DNA of 64,000 nt from Escarpia spicata (taxonomy: Eukaryota > Annelida > Polychaeta > Sabellida > Siboglinidae), in NCBI GenBank assembly GCA_963995525.1, contig OZ023209.1:68231347-68295346 (forward strand), given 5' to 3'. The notes below the pieces were generated by a model. The model was not told where the DNA came from. It did no database searches and saw nothing but the letters and a program-made list of their open reading frames with translations. Every line of letters starts with the position of its first letter. Position 1 is the stretch's first letter. The position numbers and the translations under genes are program-made. This document shows positions 35,891 through 47,879 of the stretch, piece after piece.

Positions 35891-38215
35891 GTATTCGCTT
35901 GTCAATGGAATTGAACAAACAAGCGTTCCAGGTTCGTCACGAATATATATGTTTTATTCATCAGTAGATACTTCAGACAACAATGTCCATACAACGTTTG
36001 CACATTGTTGTGCGCCGACAGTACAACTCTATTTTATATTTAAAGTGTCCGTGATTTTTGAAGATCGAACGATAAAGCAATATATAAACCACCGTGGTTT
36101 ATATTTGCCGAAATTTTGATAAGTCTAAAATGTGGGAACATTTTTCTAGTTTCCCGTAGAGAGCGACAACGTGTCTCTTCGTGTGTGTTCATTGCCGCCC
36201 TCCTCGTAATTCCAAAAATAGTTCCTTTTTAAACATACTGGCTTGGCCTCAAGCCAAATCCGGGAATTGTCTTTAAACCGTAAGGTATCGAAACGCATAG
36301 TATGACATTTGTAGAATTATGGCTCTACGCATGCGTGTTTTTAATGCTGTCATACTATGGGGATGAGGGTGCTCACTCACGTGAGGGGTTATGCGGGGGT
36401 CTGCATTTATTTGCATAATTTAATCTTTCCGGTTCGATCTTAAAACCAGGACATGGTCACGAAGTGAATCTAAGGTCAGGCCAATATCTGCACCAAATTC
36501 CAGTCATGACTCTTAACTGTCAACTACATTCTGTTCCGGTAGACACAAAGAACTACGCCTACAGACGCGAAAATAAACAAATCGTTCAAACCTTGTTGAT
36601 TTAGAAACGCGCCCGCAGTGACGGCAACCATATGCTTGCCTTGTGCAGCATTCTTTTATATAATGCTTTTATATAACATGACTCTGGTTTTTCTGTTCTA
36701 GTCTTTCTCTAATAACTAATAGTAATAGTAATTAACTAAATTAGCCACTGCAGATCTGTTACAAAGTTCAACATGTCCGTCCGGTACAGTATCGCCTAAC
36801 CAAGTTTCTGTTGTGGATATATCGTGAACAAGTATGTTATTAAATATAACCTCAAAAAGCGGTAGCCTAGTAATTACATCACCAATCTGTTGATAGAGAA
36901 AATTGTAGTTCCACTCCACCTGCCGACATTTCGAAATATTGTTCACCTACTTTACTTGTGTCTTTAGCAAGATACACTAATAATAATACTAAGTCAACTT
37001 GTAGTGCGCCATAATTCTAGACAAAACTCCATTCAGAGGCGCTAAAATAAATTAATACATGAATATTAAAACGAGCTAGTTAAATAAATGATAATAAAAA
37101 TATATAAATAAAATTAATTACTAAAACCGTGATGCATAATGCATAGGCAATAAGATTAGGTGATAAAATAATATAGCACTAATTAAAACGTGACATTATA
37201 TGTGCATCATAAGACATAAAATAAGTTAGTTAAATGACAATAAATAAAATAATAGTAATAATAATAAGGTAATTTATGTAAAAAAATCGAGTGTAAGTAT
37301 TAATAAATTAATAAATTGACATAGCAAGTTATAGGTTCAGGTGCACTAGGATTCGGAGTGAACGAGAGACATAACGTGACATCAGATATGTATGTACGAG
37401 AAGCCAACTGGCATTCCCATTTAATACATCAACAATAAACATTTGCGGTTCAATGATAGTTGGCCAACCGTTACTCTGCTATGACATTATATTTAACACC
37501 ATACAATGTACTCGACGAGTATGCATCCAAATACGAATTTACATGGGAGACAATTTAAACAGCTGGTCACTTCTATGAAGACGGGTATACACCGTTGTAA
37601 AGTCTATGAGCTGTAACCAATGTCTCGTGATGTGCGAATGTCAACGTTCGCCTCGGTCGTGTTCGGCGAGATGTCAGGACGAAAGTCGCTCGGCGTTCGG
37701 CGAACGAATTCACGTAGACGAAAGCAGGCGACTCGGGCGATAAAGAATACGGTAGATTTGCCTTGTCGACCCCACGCGAAACACCAGGCAACAACACGGA
37801 AACGATGTCACGACGTCGGCGATGTCGAGAACGTCTGTCACGGAGTCCGTGTTACGACAGGTGAGCTATAGCCCGGTGAAATGGCTATGCCTAGTTGACA
37901 GTCGCTAGCAGACGAAACGGTGGCGGCCTCGCATTCGAAGATCACGTCAAAACGGAATTGCAGACGGTTATCGCTCAATCTTCTTCAACACGTGAGAAGT
38001 GCAGCGTCTCACAACTAATCAGTACTGTTGAAATCGTAGAAGTATTTACCACAGGCGTTGGGCGGACACACATTTCGGCCCAATTCCTGGAGACGAGAGT
38101 CCAACACTTTCTTCTGCTCAAATGTTCGTTTGGTCTCGAATGGCCGTCCTGCCCTTATATAGCTTGATGGCCGGAAGTTAGTCTGACCAATTATGACACT
38201 TATATAAATTAAAGT
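35891..38215. other. Mostly unrecognised; possible LINE scraps
   Basis: 36946-36716 on minus contains STTETWLGDTVPDGHVEL, like the TETWL motif of a LINE endonuclease. 37003-37053 resembles the gcgcc..gaggcgct hairpin of L2 tails. 37080-37310 is AAT-rich. 37600-37870 is CpG-rich with overlapping frames on both strands (252 and 225 bases) that match nothing known. A 12-bp inverted repeat catagtatgaca lies at 36297-36308/36349-36360. Confidence 0.35.
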
Positions 38216-38219
38216 CGCT

Positions 38220-40830
38220 TCAGAAACAGAAGAAGTCCAAAAAGTACCACCGAGAACAATGACAACCTTAACAAACTACATGATAAAATAAGTGAGAAAA
38301 AATGTGCACGTGTTCTACTACTTGGTGATTTTAACTATCCTAAATTTGATTGGGAAACAATGTTAATTACAGCAGCAAGTACGGAGGAGAAATAATTAAA
38401 ATTTATTGAGAAACTTCGAGACTGTTACTTTGTGCAACATATAACAGAGCCCACTAGAGGTAGAGGTACAACTGAATCATCACTCCTTGATCTTGTCCTC
38501 ATTGGTGAAGATACATAGATCTCAACAATTGAGCACTAGGAAGAAATGACCATTCTATTATTAAGGTGGTTCTTAGCTGCATGCCAGTCTATGAACCAAT
38601 CAGCAAAACTGTCTATAAATACGACAAGGGGATTACACCAAATTGAAAGACATGCTAAACATTGATTGGGAGGATGAATTTTCTAATCACCAGGAGGATG
38701 TGCAAACTCAATGCGATATCCTTACTTCTAAGCTTAGATATGCAGAAGGAAAATGCATACCAAAGAAGGTGATAACTGAGAGAGCCAGAAAATACCCAGT
38801 TCCACTGGAGTTGAAAATCCGAACCAAAAGAAAAAGAAAAAACAGGTTGTGGAAAAAATATCTTTTCTCCAAAGATGCCCAAACTTATCAGGAATTTTGT
38901 CGACTCCGAAATCGGGTCAGGAGACTGACAGGAAAGGCACAGAAACTATATGAAAAATATATCATAAATCAAATAAAACAAAATCCCAAGAAATTCTGGT
39001 AATATGCGCAGGAGAAAATGAACACAAGAATGGGAATACCGAACTTAACAAAAAGCAAAGACAAGGATGATCTGACAAAGACAGATTTGGAAAAGCACAG
39101 GTATTTGCAAATAATGTCTCTTCCGTATTTACGAGAGAGCCAGAAGGAGACATTCTAGAGGAGCCAATAAGATGTCATAACAAAGTTGAATCTTGCGCTA
39201 TCACTCCATCGATAGTGGCTTTAAAGCAAAAGAAACTAAAAATATTCAAATCACCAGGACCTGACGGCCTCCATCCTCGTGTCCTAAACGAATTGGCAGA
39301 GAGTATTAGCACTCCGCTATCCACAATTTATAACACGTCGCCGAAAACAGGCATACTACCCAAAGACTGGAAAATAACAAACATCTGCAATTCACAAGAA
39401 AGGAAACAAAAATCAAGCACATAATTACCGGCCAGTCAGCCTAACGAGCATAGAGGGAAAATAATGGAAGACATAGTCAGAGATACCATCACTAAACACT
39501 TGAAAGATAATGACCTGTTGAGCGACAAACAATTAGGTTTCATCAAAAGGCGGTCTACAGTTCTCCAATTACTTAAAGTACTCGATTCATGGACTGAGAC
39601 ACTAGATAACGGTAGATGTATTAATGTAGTATATTGTGATTTTATGAAAGCATTTGACAAAGTTCCACATCTACGACTTATAAAGAAACTCCAGAGCTAT
39701 GGAATTCAAGGAAATATTCTAAGCTGGGTTGGAGCTCTGTTGGCCCACAGAAGACAACGTGTAACGGTCAATAATTCTTTTTTAGATTGGCATGATGTCA
39801 ACAGCGGCATACCACAAGGATCGGTAATTGGCCCCGTACTTTTTGTTATATTTATTAATGACTTACCGGATGTTATAAAGAGCTCCGAAGTATTCCTGTT
39901 TGCGGATGATATGAAACTCTTCCATCCAATTTATACTGATGAAGATTGCACAAAACTTCAACAAGGTCTTACCCATGCTGAACGTTGGACATAGAATCTC
40001 TCCTAAAGTTCCACCCAGACAAATGCAGCCATATGAGAGTAGGATCATCAACCATAAGAAATGACAGCTACACACTAATCATATAACGCTGGCAAGTACG
40101 GATAAGGTGAAGGATATTGGCGTCACTTTAGACTCATCATTTAACTTTGAGGCACATATGTCGGAAAAAAATTAATAAAGCCAATTCAGTGATGGGGATA
40201 ATTAGTCGCACTTTTGATTACATGGATGAACAGTGCTTTTCTACTGTTTTTAAATCTCTCATCCGCCCACATATTGAATATGCAAATCAAGTATGGGCTC
40301 TCTTCTTAATGAAACACATAACAGCTCTTGAAAATGTTCAGCGTAGAGCAACCAAATTAATTCCAGGTTTTAAAGATCTTGAATATAATGAACGTCTGCA
40401 AAGACTAAAATTACCAACTCTGTCATATCGTCGCCTCAGAGGAGACATGATTGAAATGTATAAGATTTTAACAGACAAATATGATACACCGGTGACATCG
40501 AACTTTATAACTTTGAGGGATACTGAATCATGTACGCGAGGACATCACATAAAAATATTCAAAGGACGTTGTCAGTTAAACATTTAAAAAATCATTTATA
40601 CACCGATGCACGGACGTATGGAACAGCTTCCCACAGTGTGTGGTAGAGGCTCCATCAGTCCAGTCCTTTGAGGGAAAATTAGACAAATTATGGAAAAACC
40701 ACCCAATTAAGCTCGATTACACAGCCCCACCCCTATTATGGAACAACTCGTCAGACGCATGCGCACCATATAGTTTGACGACAAACATCAGAGCTGGCAT
40801 AAGAGGCATCACAGCCTAGACGCCAGAAGA
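38220..40830 (+). mobile_element. Nearly complete CR1-clade LINE, dead
   Basis: Plus strand order. Endonuclease C-half: CARVLLLGDFNYPKFDWET, FIEKLRDCYFVQHITEPTRG, SLLDLVLIGED. Linker: WEDEFSNHQEDVQTQCDIL, RTKRKRKNRLWKKYLFSKD, KKFW. RT: KSPGPDGLHPRVLNELAES, GILPKDWKITNICN, MEDIVRDTITKHL, KQLGFIKRRSTVLQLLKVLD, VVYCDFMKAFDKVPHL, GIPQGSVIGPVLFVIFINDL, FLFADDMKLFHPIY. Thumb: SVMGIISRTFDYMDEQC, RPHIEYANQVWA, LENVQRRATKLIPGFKDLEY, LPTLSYRRLRGDMIEMYKIL. The FADD and FxD residues are intact, but stops (about 38393, 38519, 39001) and frameshifts (about 39420, 40000, 40165) kill it. It is 5'-truncated within the endonuclease. It has the best-kept RT active site in the window. Confidence 0.92.
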
Positions 40831-41460
40831 GGACCTGTAAGAACCTGTAAGAAACCGTCTCCCGAAACCGTTCACACTTCGAACCAATCCATTCAACTCG
40901 CTGAGTTTAAAATAGATTTTGCCAGCTAAATGTTTGGCTATATAAGTGCTCATTCAATCTTTAACTAACGTGAATTACTTACATAATTAATATCACTGGA
41001 TTCCCTGTATCGAGCCGGAAACCACAATGTTCATCGTACATTCCAACTCTCACGAATTAATCCATAATTTTAATAAAACACGCACTCTATTCATAAGCTA
41101 GGTGTGACCCTAGTGTTTTTTACACCTACATTTCTGTAAACAACTATTATAAGTTCATAATATAATCTTCTTATAATCACAACATAAGTAGTTTGCAAGG
41201 TCACCATAATACCAGTCATGTTAAATAATGTCTACTGGTACCAAATTTGGTATACCTAACTATAAAATTAGTGGTGAACGCTACAAATGAAATTAATTAA
41301 ATCTGACTCGTCGGCAGTTAAAACGTTACACGCCTTAATCGCCAGAGGGCACCAGCGTATACCTCAGCGACAATACACACCAGAGATGGCAGCACAATAC
41401 TTTGTAAACAAAACCACTGTTCTAAAGCCTGATTAAATTCTATACAAACCACATTGTGAC
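40831..41460. other. Unrecognised sequence with LTR-like signals
   Basis: A TATA-like ggctatataagtgc (about 40937) is followed by aataaaacacgcactc (about 41075), bracketed by tgtaagaaac (40839) and gttaca (41332). No target duplication was found, so I do not call an LTR. Confidence 0.3.
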
Positions 41461-41467
41461 AATTTCT

Positions 41468-41697
41468 TTTACGCCTAAATCCTAGGAAAACAAGCTCAGA
41501 GAGTCACAGCAGTACAAAAGGGTTAGTCAACATCAGAATCGATAAGCCATACTAAAGTTGTCAACAGATTGATCGATACGTCAGGGAGTTATGGATACGG
41601 AAGGCTATAAGGGTAAGTTTTTAAATGACGGCGAAATTGTATAATATTTTCAACTGATCTAACACTAAGAGGGAGCATATTCCAGAGAGTTCCATAG
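41468..41697 (-). mobile_element. L2-clade LINE 3' end, family A copy 2
   Basis: Minus strand reads TLWNMLPLSVRSVENI and then HLKTYP, followed by the same 3' UTR as 12540-12690 (gttgacaactt.. ttttcctaggatttaggcgt). Strong nucleotide similarity to the copies at 12540 and 44137. Truncated after about 230 bases of 3' end. Confidence 0.85.
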
Positions 41698-41890
41698 GTT
41701 CCTTAGCCGTGGTGTATGTCAGGGTGAGTAGACCAACACGCCATGTATGCATGTGTGATGCGGATATATAACCAGCTCGACAATACTCTGGTCTGGTCAC
41801 TTGATGTGTCAAATAATATGTGACTAGCAGAGGTATGAACTGAAAAAGTAAAGAAGGTCACAGAACAGTAATTTTCTTAGAATCAATTAC

Positions 41891-41964
41891 CTTGCCAGGT
41901 GGAGGTGCTTCGGAAGTTGAGATTTCAAAGCAGCATTGATCAAGAACAGGTTGAAGATGTCTCA
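41891..41964 (-). CDS. TTC38: TTC38-like exon i (74 nt), opens with TGA
   Basis: Acceptor ttgatttcag, donor GCAAG|gtaatt. After SNAQ the family continues RDVFN. Here the frame reads TGA followed by DIFNLFLINAALKSQLPKHL and HLA, leaving AG of a split codon. The homology is clear, but the Arg codon (CGA in a likely ancestor) is TGA. The intron before it is 5753 bases and holds the 17-bp minisatellite with two L2 insertions. The next exon was not found. Confidence 0.75.
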
Positions 41965-42414
41965 CTGAAATCAACCGTGTCTGGGTGAAACAAGCAATAG
42001 AGGAATGTTCTTATCAACATTCAACTCATCGCATCATTTTTTAAATATTATTTGCACTTAAATTATGAACCTATCAGTTTCCGTGATTATTGAAATAATT
42101 TCCAGCATTATCACTATACCGTTGTGCCATAAATGTTATTAACTGTTTTATAATTATTGTACTATTAATGTGATGTGACCATTGCTAAATATTGTCCAGG
42201 CCTATTGTGTAAATGAAATAGTCAGATATGTCAATGTTAGTCATAATAATGTTAATGGTGTGAATTCCCTCGCATATGAGTAGACGACACAAAATAACAA
42301 TGTCAACCTGAAGCTACATATAGAAAGATAAAGTCCTGGAACATGTGCCTGTCGGAGAGTGACTAATTACTATCATTGTTTATAATAATAATTAGAATAA
42401 TAATAATAGTCGTG

Positions 42415-44136
42415 TCTCTACGTCATCGTGTCTCTATTGTCAACTTGCCTCTACTGTGATCGTGTCTCTACTGTCATCGTGTCTCTATTGTCATCGTGTA
42501 TCTATTGTCAAATTGCCTCTACTGTGATCGTGTCTCTACTGTGATCGTGTATCTACTGTGATCGTGTCTTTATTATCATCTTGTCGCTATTGTTATCGTG
42601 TCTCTATTGTCATCGTGTATCTATTGTCAACTTGCCTCTACTGTGATCGTGTATCTATGGTCAACTTATCTCAATCGTGCATCTACTGTCATCGTGTCTA
42701 AACTTGTATCATGCCTATACTGTGATCGTATATCTACTGTCATCGTGTATCTACTGTCATCTTGTCTCACCTTGTGTCTTTCCTCTACTGTGATCGTATC
42801 TCTACTGTCGTCGTGTATCTACTGTCATCGTGTCTCAACTTGTATCGTGCCTCTACTATGATCGTATCTCTACTGTCATCGTGTATCTACTGCAATCGTG
42901 GCTCAACTTGGATCGTGTCTCTACTGAGACGGTGTCTCTACTGTGATCGTGTCTATTCTGTCATCGTGTCTATACTGTCATCGTGTCTCTACTGTCATCA
43001 TGTATCAACTGTCATCGTGTCTCAACTTGTATCGTGCCTCTACTCTGATCGTATTTCTACTGTCATCGTGTACCTACTGTCATCGTGTCTCAACTTGTGT
43101 CGTGCCTCTGCTGTGATCGTATCTCTACTGTCATCACGTATCTACTGTCATCGTGTCTCAACTTGTATCGTGCCTCTACTGTGATCGTATTTCTACTGTC
43201 GTCGTGTATCTACTGGCATCGTGTATCAACTGTAATCGTGTCTCAACTTGTATCGTGCCTCTACTCTGATCGTATTTCTACTGTTATCGTGTATCTATTG
43301 TCATCGTGTCTCAACTTGTATTGTGCCTCTACTGTGATCGTATCTCTACTGTGATCGTATATCTACTGTCATCGTGTCTCAACTTGTATCGTCCTTCTAC
43401 TGTGATCGTATCTCTACTGAGATCGTGTATCTACTGCCTTTGTGTATCTATACTGTCATCGTGTATCTACTGTCATCGTGTAACTACTGTCATTGTGTCT
43501 CAACTTGTATTGTGCCTCTATTGTGATCGTATCTCTACTGTGATCGTATATCTACTGTCATCGTGTCTCAACTTGTATCGTCCTTCTACTGTGATCGTAT
43601 CTCTACTGCCATCGTGTATCTACAGCCATCGTGTATCTACTGTCATCGTGTATCTACTGTCATCGTGTCTCAACTTGTATTGTGCCTCTACTGTGATCGT
43701 ATCTCTACTGTGATTGTGTATCTACTGCCATCGTGTATCTACAGCCATCGTGTATCTACTGTCATCGTGTATCTACTGTCATCGTGTCTCAACTTGTATT
43801 GTGCCTCTACTGTGATCGTATCTCTACTGTGATCGTGTATCTACTGTCATCGTGTATCTACTGTCATCGTGTATCTACTGTCATCGTGTCTCAACTTGTA
43901 TCGTGCCTCTACTATGATCGTATCTCTACTGTTATCGTGTCTCTACTGTCATCGTGCCTATACTGTGATCGTATCTCTACTGTCATCATGTATATATTGT
44001 CATCGTGTCTCTACTTTGTTCATGTCTCTATTGTGATCATGTCTCTACTGTGATCTTGCTCTTCTGTGGTCGTGTCTCTACTGTCATCGTGTCTCAACTG
44101 TCATTGCGTCTCTACTGTCATCGTGATATTACAAAA
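42415..44136 (+). repeat. 17-bp minisatellite, block 1 (TTC38 intron)
   Basis: Degenerate copies of tgtctctactgtcatcg; about 100 units. Higher-order blocks of roughly 85-102 bp recur (for example tcaacttgtatcgtgcctct at many sites). As 17 is coprime to three, every frame cycles through the same 17-residue pattern (VSTVIVSLLSSCLYCHR), giving long spurious frames. Confidence 0.95.
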
Positions 44137-44641
44137 CGTCAACGTGTCCAGAATTGTCTGGCAAGGTTAGTTACAAGATCACCTCGCTTTACTCGTGCTG
44201 TACAACTTTTGAAGTCTTTGCATTGGCTTCCTGTACGATATCGTTTAATATTCAAGATATGTACCATTACATACCAGGCACTGTCCATTAAGCAACCATC
44301 TTACTTGCATTCATTGCTTGCCTCTGCAAGAAAACCTGTCCAGCTTCGATCATCTAGTTCTGACCTACTTTTTAGGGGTTTTTGTTGACGCACCAACTCT
44401 TTGGAATATGCTCTTTCTTAGTGTTAGATCAGTTGAAAATATTAAAACATTCCGTCTTCATTTAAAAACTTATCTTCACAACCTTGCTTATCCACCATAG
44501 CTCCCAAGCGCCTTAACCCTCTGTTGACAACTGGAACACTGCTTGAGATTGACCAGTCCTTTTGCCTTGATGCGCCTCTGAGCTTGGTTGCCAACGATTT
44601 AAGCGCAATAGAAGTTATCTTATTGTTATTATTATTATTAT
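44137..44641 (+). mobile_element. L2-clade LINE 3' end, family A copy 3, inside the minisatellite
   Basis: Plus strand: RVQNCLARLVTRSPRFTR, LKSLHWLPVRYRLIFKICTI, SYLHSLLASARKPVQLR, one frameshift near 44375, APTLWNMLFLSV, HLKTYLHNLAYPP then stop, and a 3' UTR ending gcgcaatagaagttatctta and (TTA)n. Sharp boundaries with the 17-bp repeat on both sides show insertion into the array. Confidence 0.92.
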
Positions 44642-44783
44642 TGTGTCTCTACTGTCATCGTGTCTCTGATGTCTCTATTGTTATCTATGTGATCGTGTCT
44701 CTACTGTCATCACGTCTCTACTGGCATCGTGTATCTACTGTGATGGTGTTTCAACTGCCATCGTGCCCCTATAATGACCATCT
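44642..44783 (+). repeat. 17-bp minisatellite, block 2
   Basis: About eight units between the two L2 insertions. Confidence 0.9.
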
Positions 44784-46263
44784 CCATTCCCTTGACAAAA
44801 GGAAAGGTGTGCTGGCAGTGCTGCTTAATATGAGTGCGGCGTTTGTTACAGTTGACCATTCGATATTAATCAACCAGCTGCGCAGCATTGACATTGAAGG
44901 CATCGCACTGAAATGGCTGAGATCATACCTGTCGAACCGGACTCCGTCAGTGTGCATTAGTGGCCACAACTCACGTAAAACAATGCTCGAGTGTGGCATC
45001 CCATTTGAGTGCTATGTTCAAAAGTCACAAGCTACAATATTATCTTTACGCAGATGACGCCCAATTGTATGTTGACTTGAGAGGAACGCAGGATGGAGAA
45101 GCCGCTAATGCGGTTGACCGCATCGAGCGATTCATCGAAGAAGCGAAGCAGTGGATGTCAGACCACAATCTACTGCTGAACGAAAACAAGACCGAGGCTA
45201 TTATCATCACGGCACCAAATCGTAAACACCTGCATGACGTTTCGTGTGTTAGTGTATGCGGATGTAACATTGTTCCGTCACCGACCATCCGCAACATCGG
45301 GACTACAATCGATTCTGGACTAACAATGTTGTCACACGTGTCACGGATGTGCAATTCAGCTTACTACCACCTCTACGCAATTTCAAAATTTAGACATTGC
45401 CTTACTACTGATGCATGTAGGACACAAGTCCAAAGCCCTGGTGACATCGCGGCTGGACTACAGTAACGCGGTCCTGTACGGCATCACCGAGGCACTTATG
45501 AACAAATTGCAGATGGTACAGAACTCGGCGGCAAGACTTATTTTAAGACACCGAAAGCACCAGCATATAACACCTGTGCTGGTCGAACTGTACTGGCATC
45601 CAGTTCGCTGGCGTATCCAGTGTAAACCGCTTGTCCATGTTTTCACGGCTTTACATGGTCTTGCTCCAGCGTATATCCAAGATCTTATAATACCGTATAC
45701 GCCCACCCGCAACCTCCTATCTGCCGATCTACATCTGCTTGTAGTCCCGCGCTACTACTTAGAGGGCTACGGCAGACGAGCTTTCACCGTGTCTGGACCT
45801 ACGCTCTGGACCGCTCTGTCAATAAACGTTCGTCAAATAGAGACTTTGAATCAATTCAAAACTTGCCTTAAAACGTATATATTTAAGCAAGCGTACATCG
45901 ACTGAGGAACTCTGCTGTAGGACACTTTTGTTAAACATGTAATTAATCAATTAATTAATTTATATTATATAATGTATTTTAATTTATTTATTATTATTTA
46001 TATTTTAATACAATTTTATATATCATAATATATATTCTTTTACTTAATTATCTTAATATATGTGCAAATATGTCATGTATTTTAGTCACATTATATATAT
46101 ACAATCTTGTAAATCTGATAAATTATTATATTTACCGGCATATTTATACATATATTTTTACATTTGTTTCCATGTACGTTTTATAATGTGTGTACGCGCC
46201 TATGACCGGGCTGGTGCCGGAGATATGGCGCTATAGAAATGATAGTAATAATAATAATAATAA
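44784..46263 (+). mobile_element. L2-clade LINE, RT palm to 3' end, inside the minisatellite
   Basis: Plus strand: KGVLAVLLNMSAAFVTVDHS, LINQLRSIDIEGIALKWLRS, YLSNRTPSVCISGHNSRKTM, a deletion replacing the PQGSVLGP block (45005-45045), YYLYADDAQLYVDL, LLLNENKTEAIII, SYHLY-type thumb, then after a frameshift KALVTSRLDYSNAVLYGI, VQNSAARLILRHRKH, ALHGLAPAYIQDL, PTLWTALSINVRQI, CLKTYIFKQAYID and stop. The 3' UTR ends in ccgggctggtgccggagata, tggcgctatagaaatgatag and (TAA)n. The first catalytic Asp pair reads LNMSAAFVTVD (D to N and D to V), so the enzyme is dead. YADD is kept. Confidence 0.92.
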
Positions 46264-47605
46264 CTGTGATCAACTTGGATCGTGTCTCTACTGTGATCAT
46301 GTCTCTACTGTGATCATGTCTCTACTGTCATCGTATCTCTACTGCCATCGTGTCTCAACTTGGATCGTATCTCTATTGAGATGGTGTCTCTACTGTGATG
46401 GTGTTTCTACTGTGATCATGTCTATTCTGTCATCGTGTCTACACTGTCATCGTTTCTCTATTGTCGTCGTACATATACTGTCATCGTGTCTCAACTTGGA
46501 TCGTGTCTCTACTGTCACCGTGTCTCTATTGTCATAGTGTCTCTATTTTCATCGTGTCTCTATTGTCATCGTATCTCTATTTTCATTGTGTCTCCACTGT
46601 GATCGTGGCTCTAGTGTGATCGTGTCTCTACTATCATCGTGTTTCTACTTTCAGCGAGTCTATATTTTATTGTGTCTCTACTTTGATCGTGTCTCTATTT
46701 TGATCATGTCTCTAGTGTGATGGTGTTTCTACTGGCATCGTGTCTCAACTTGAATCATGTTTTTACTGTGATCGTGTCTCTATTGTGATCCTGTTTCTTC
46801 TGCCACCATGTCTCTATTGTCATCGTGTCTCTACTGTCATCGTGTCTCTATTGTCATCGTGTCTCTACTTTGATCATGTTTCTACTGCCATCGTGTCTCA
46901 ACTTGGATTGCGTCTCTACTGTGATAGTGTCTCTACTGAGATGGTGTGTCAACTGTTATCGTGTCTCTATTGTCATCATGTCTCTCTTAGATCTTGTCTC
47001 TACTGTGATCGTGTCTCTACTGTCATCGTGTCGATTCTGTCATCGTGTCTATACTGTCATCGTGTATCTACTGCCATCGTGTCTCTACTGTCATCGTGCC
47101 TATACGGTGATCTTGTCTCTAGTGTCATCGTGTCTCTACTGTCATCGTATTTCTACTGTGATCGTGTCTCTATTGTCATCAGATATCTACTTGGATTGCG
47201 TCTCTATTGTCATCGTGTCTCTACTATGGTCGAGTCTCTATTACCTTCGTGTCTCTACTGTGATCGTTTCTCTACTGTCATCGTGTATCTACTGTCGTCG
47301 TATATCCACTGTGATCGTGTCTCTACTGTGATCGTGTCTCTATTGTGATCGTGTCTCTACTGTCATCGTGTATCTACTGTCGTCGTATATCCACTGTGAT
47401 CGTGTCTCTACTGTCATCGTGTCTCTACTGTCATCGTGTATCTACTGTCGTCGTGTATCGACTGTCATCGTGTATCTACTGTCGTCGTGTATCCACTGTC
47501 ATCGTGTCTCTACTATCATCGTATATATACTGTCATCGCTTATCTACTGTTATCGTGTCTCTACTGCCATCGTGTGCCAACTATGATAGTGTATCCAGTA
47601 CACTC
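46264..47605 (+). repeat. 17-bp minisatellite, block 3
   Basis: About 78 units of the same 17-bp family, ending about 110 bases before TTC38 exon h. The last units drift into tcaccatcaccatcactgtc. Confidence 0.95.
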
Positions 47606-47717
47606 GTCACCACTGTCACCATCACCATCACTGTCGCCTCAGTCACGTTCGTCGGGACACCAATCTATCTTGCTGCAAGTAAGTTTTTTGTTTGAAGACA
47701 TCCTTTGAAACATTTAC

Positions 47718-47874
47718 CTGTGCATTGCTTCCTCCGATACGAAGCACCTTGTACTTGACCGGGTTCATGAGGTCAACTGCCTTAGTAAAATCCCCCTCGC
47801 TGTAGGCAGTGAACGCCTCACAGATTGTCGCGCCAACGTCCTCGGTGATGTCCTTGTTGTAGCCTTCGCAATGT
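47718..47874 (-). CDS. TTC38: TTC38-like exon h (157 nt)
   Basis: Acceptor atgttacag, donor CAG|gtaaat. The first base completes Gln (CA|A). 52 codons follow with ICEAFTAYSEGDFTKAVDLM and YKVLRIGGSNAQ, the family's PLCQAxxxYxxGxYxxAVxLL...RYxxxxIGGSxAQ block. It ends in phase 0 after SNAQ. The 17-bp minisatellite of the following intron begins about 120 bases further on. Confidence 0.9.
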
Positions 47875-47879
47875 CTGTA

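Noticed and set aside
36297..36360. 12-bp inverted repeat catagtatgaca as MITE ends
   Set aside because: Only a 40-base interior and no target duplication; too short to claim.
37573..37871. Gene in the CpG-rich block
   Set aside because: Frames are open on both strands because of base composition; no start, splice or similarity support.
40839..41337. A second solo LTR (tgtaagaaac .. gttaca, with TATA and AATAAA)
   Set aside because: No matching target duplication and no clear internal borders; signals alone are too common.
42415..47708. Long frames rich in VSTVIVSLLSSCLYCHR as membrane proteins
   Set aside because: All frames give the same 17-residue pattern from a 17-bp minisatellite.
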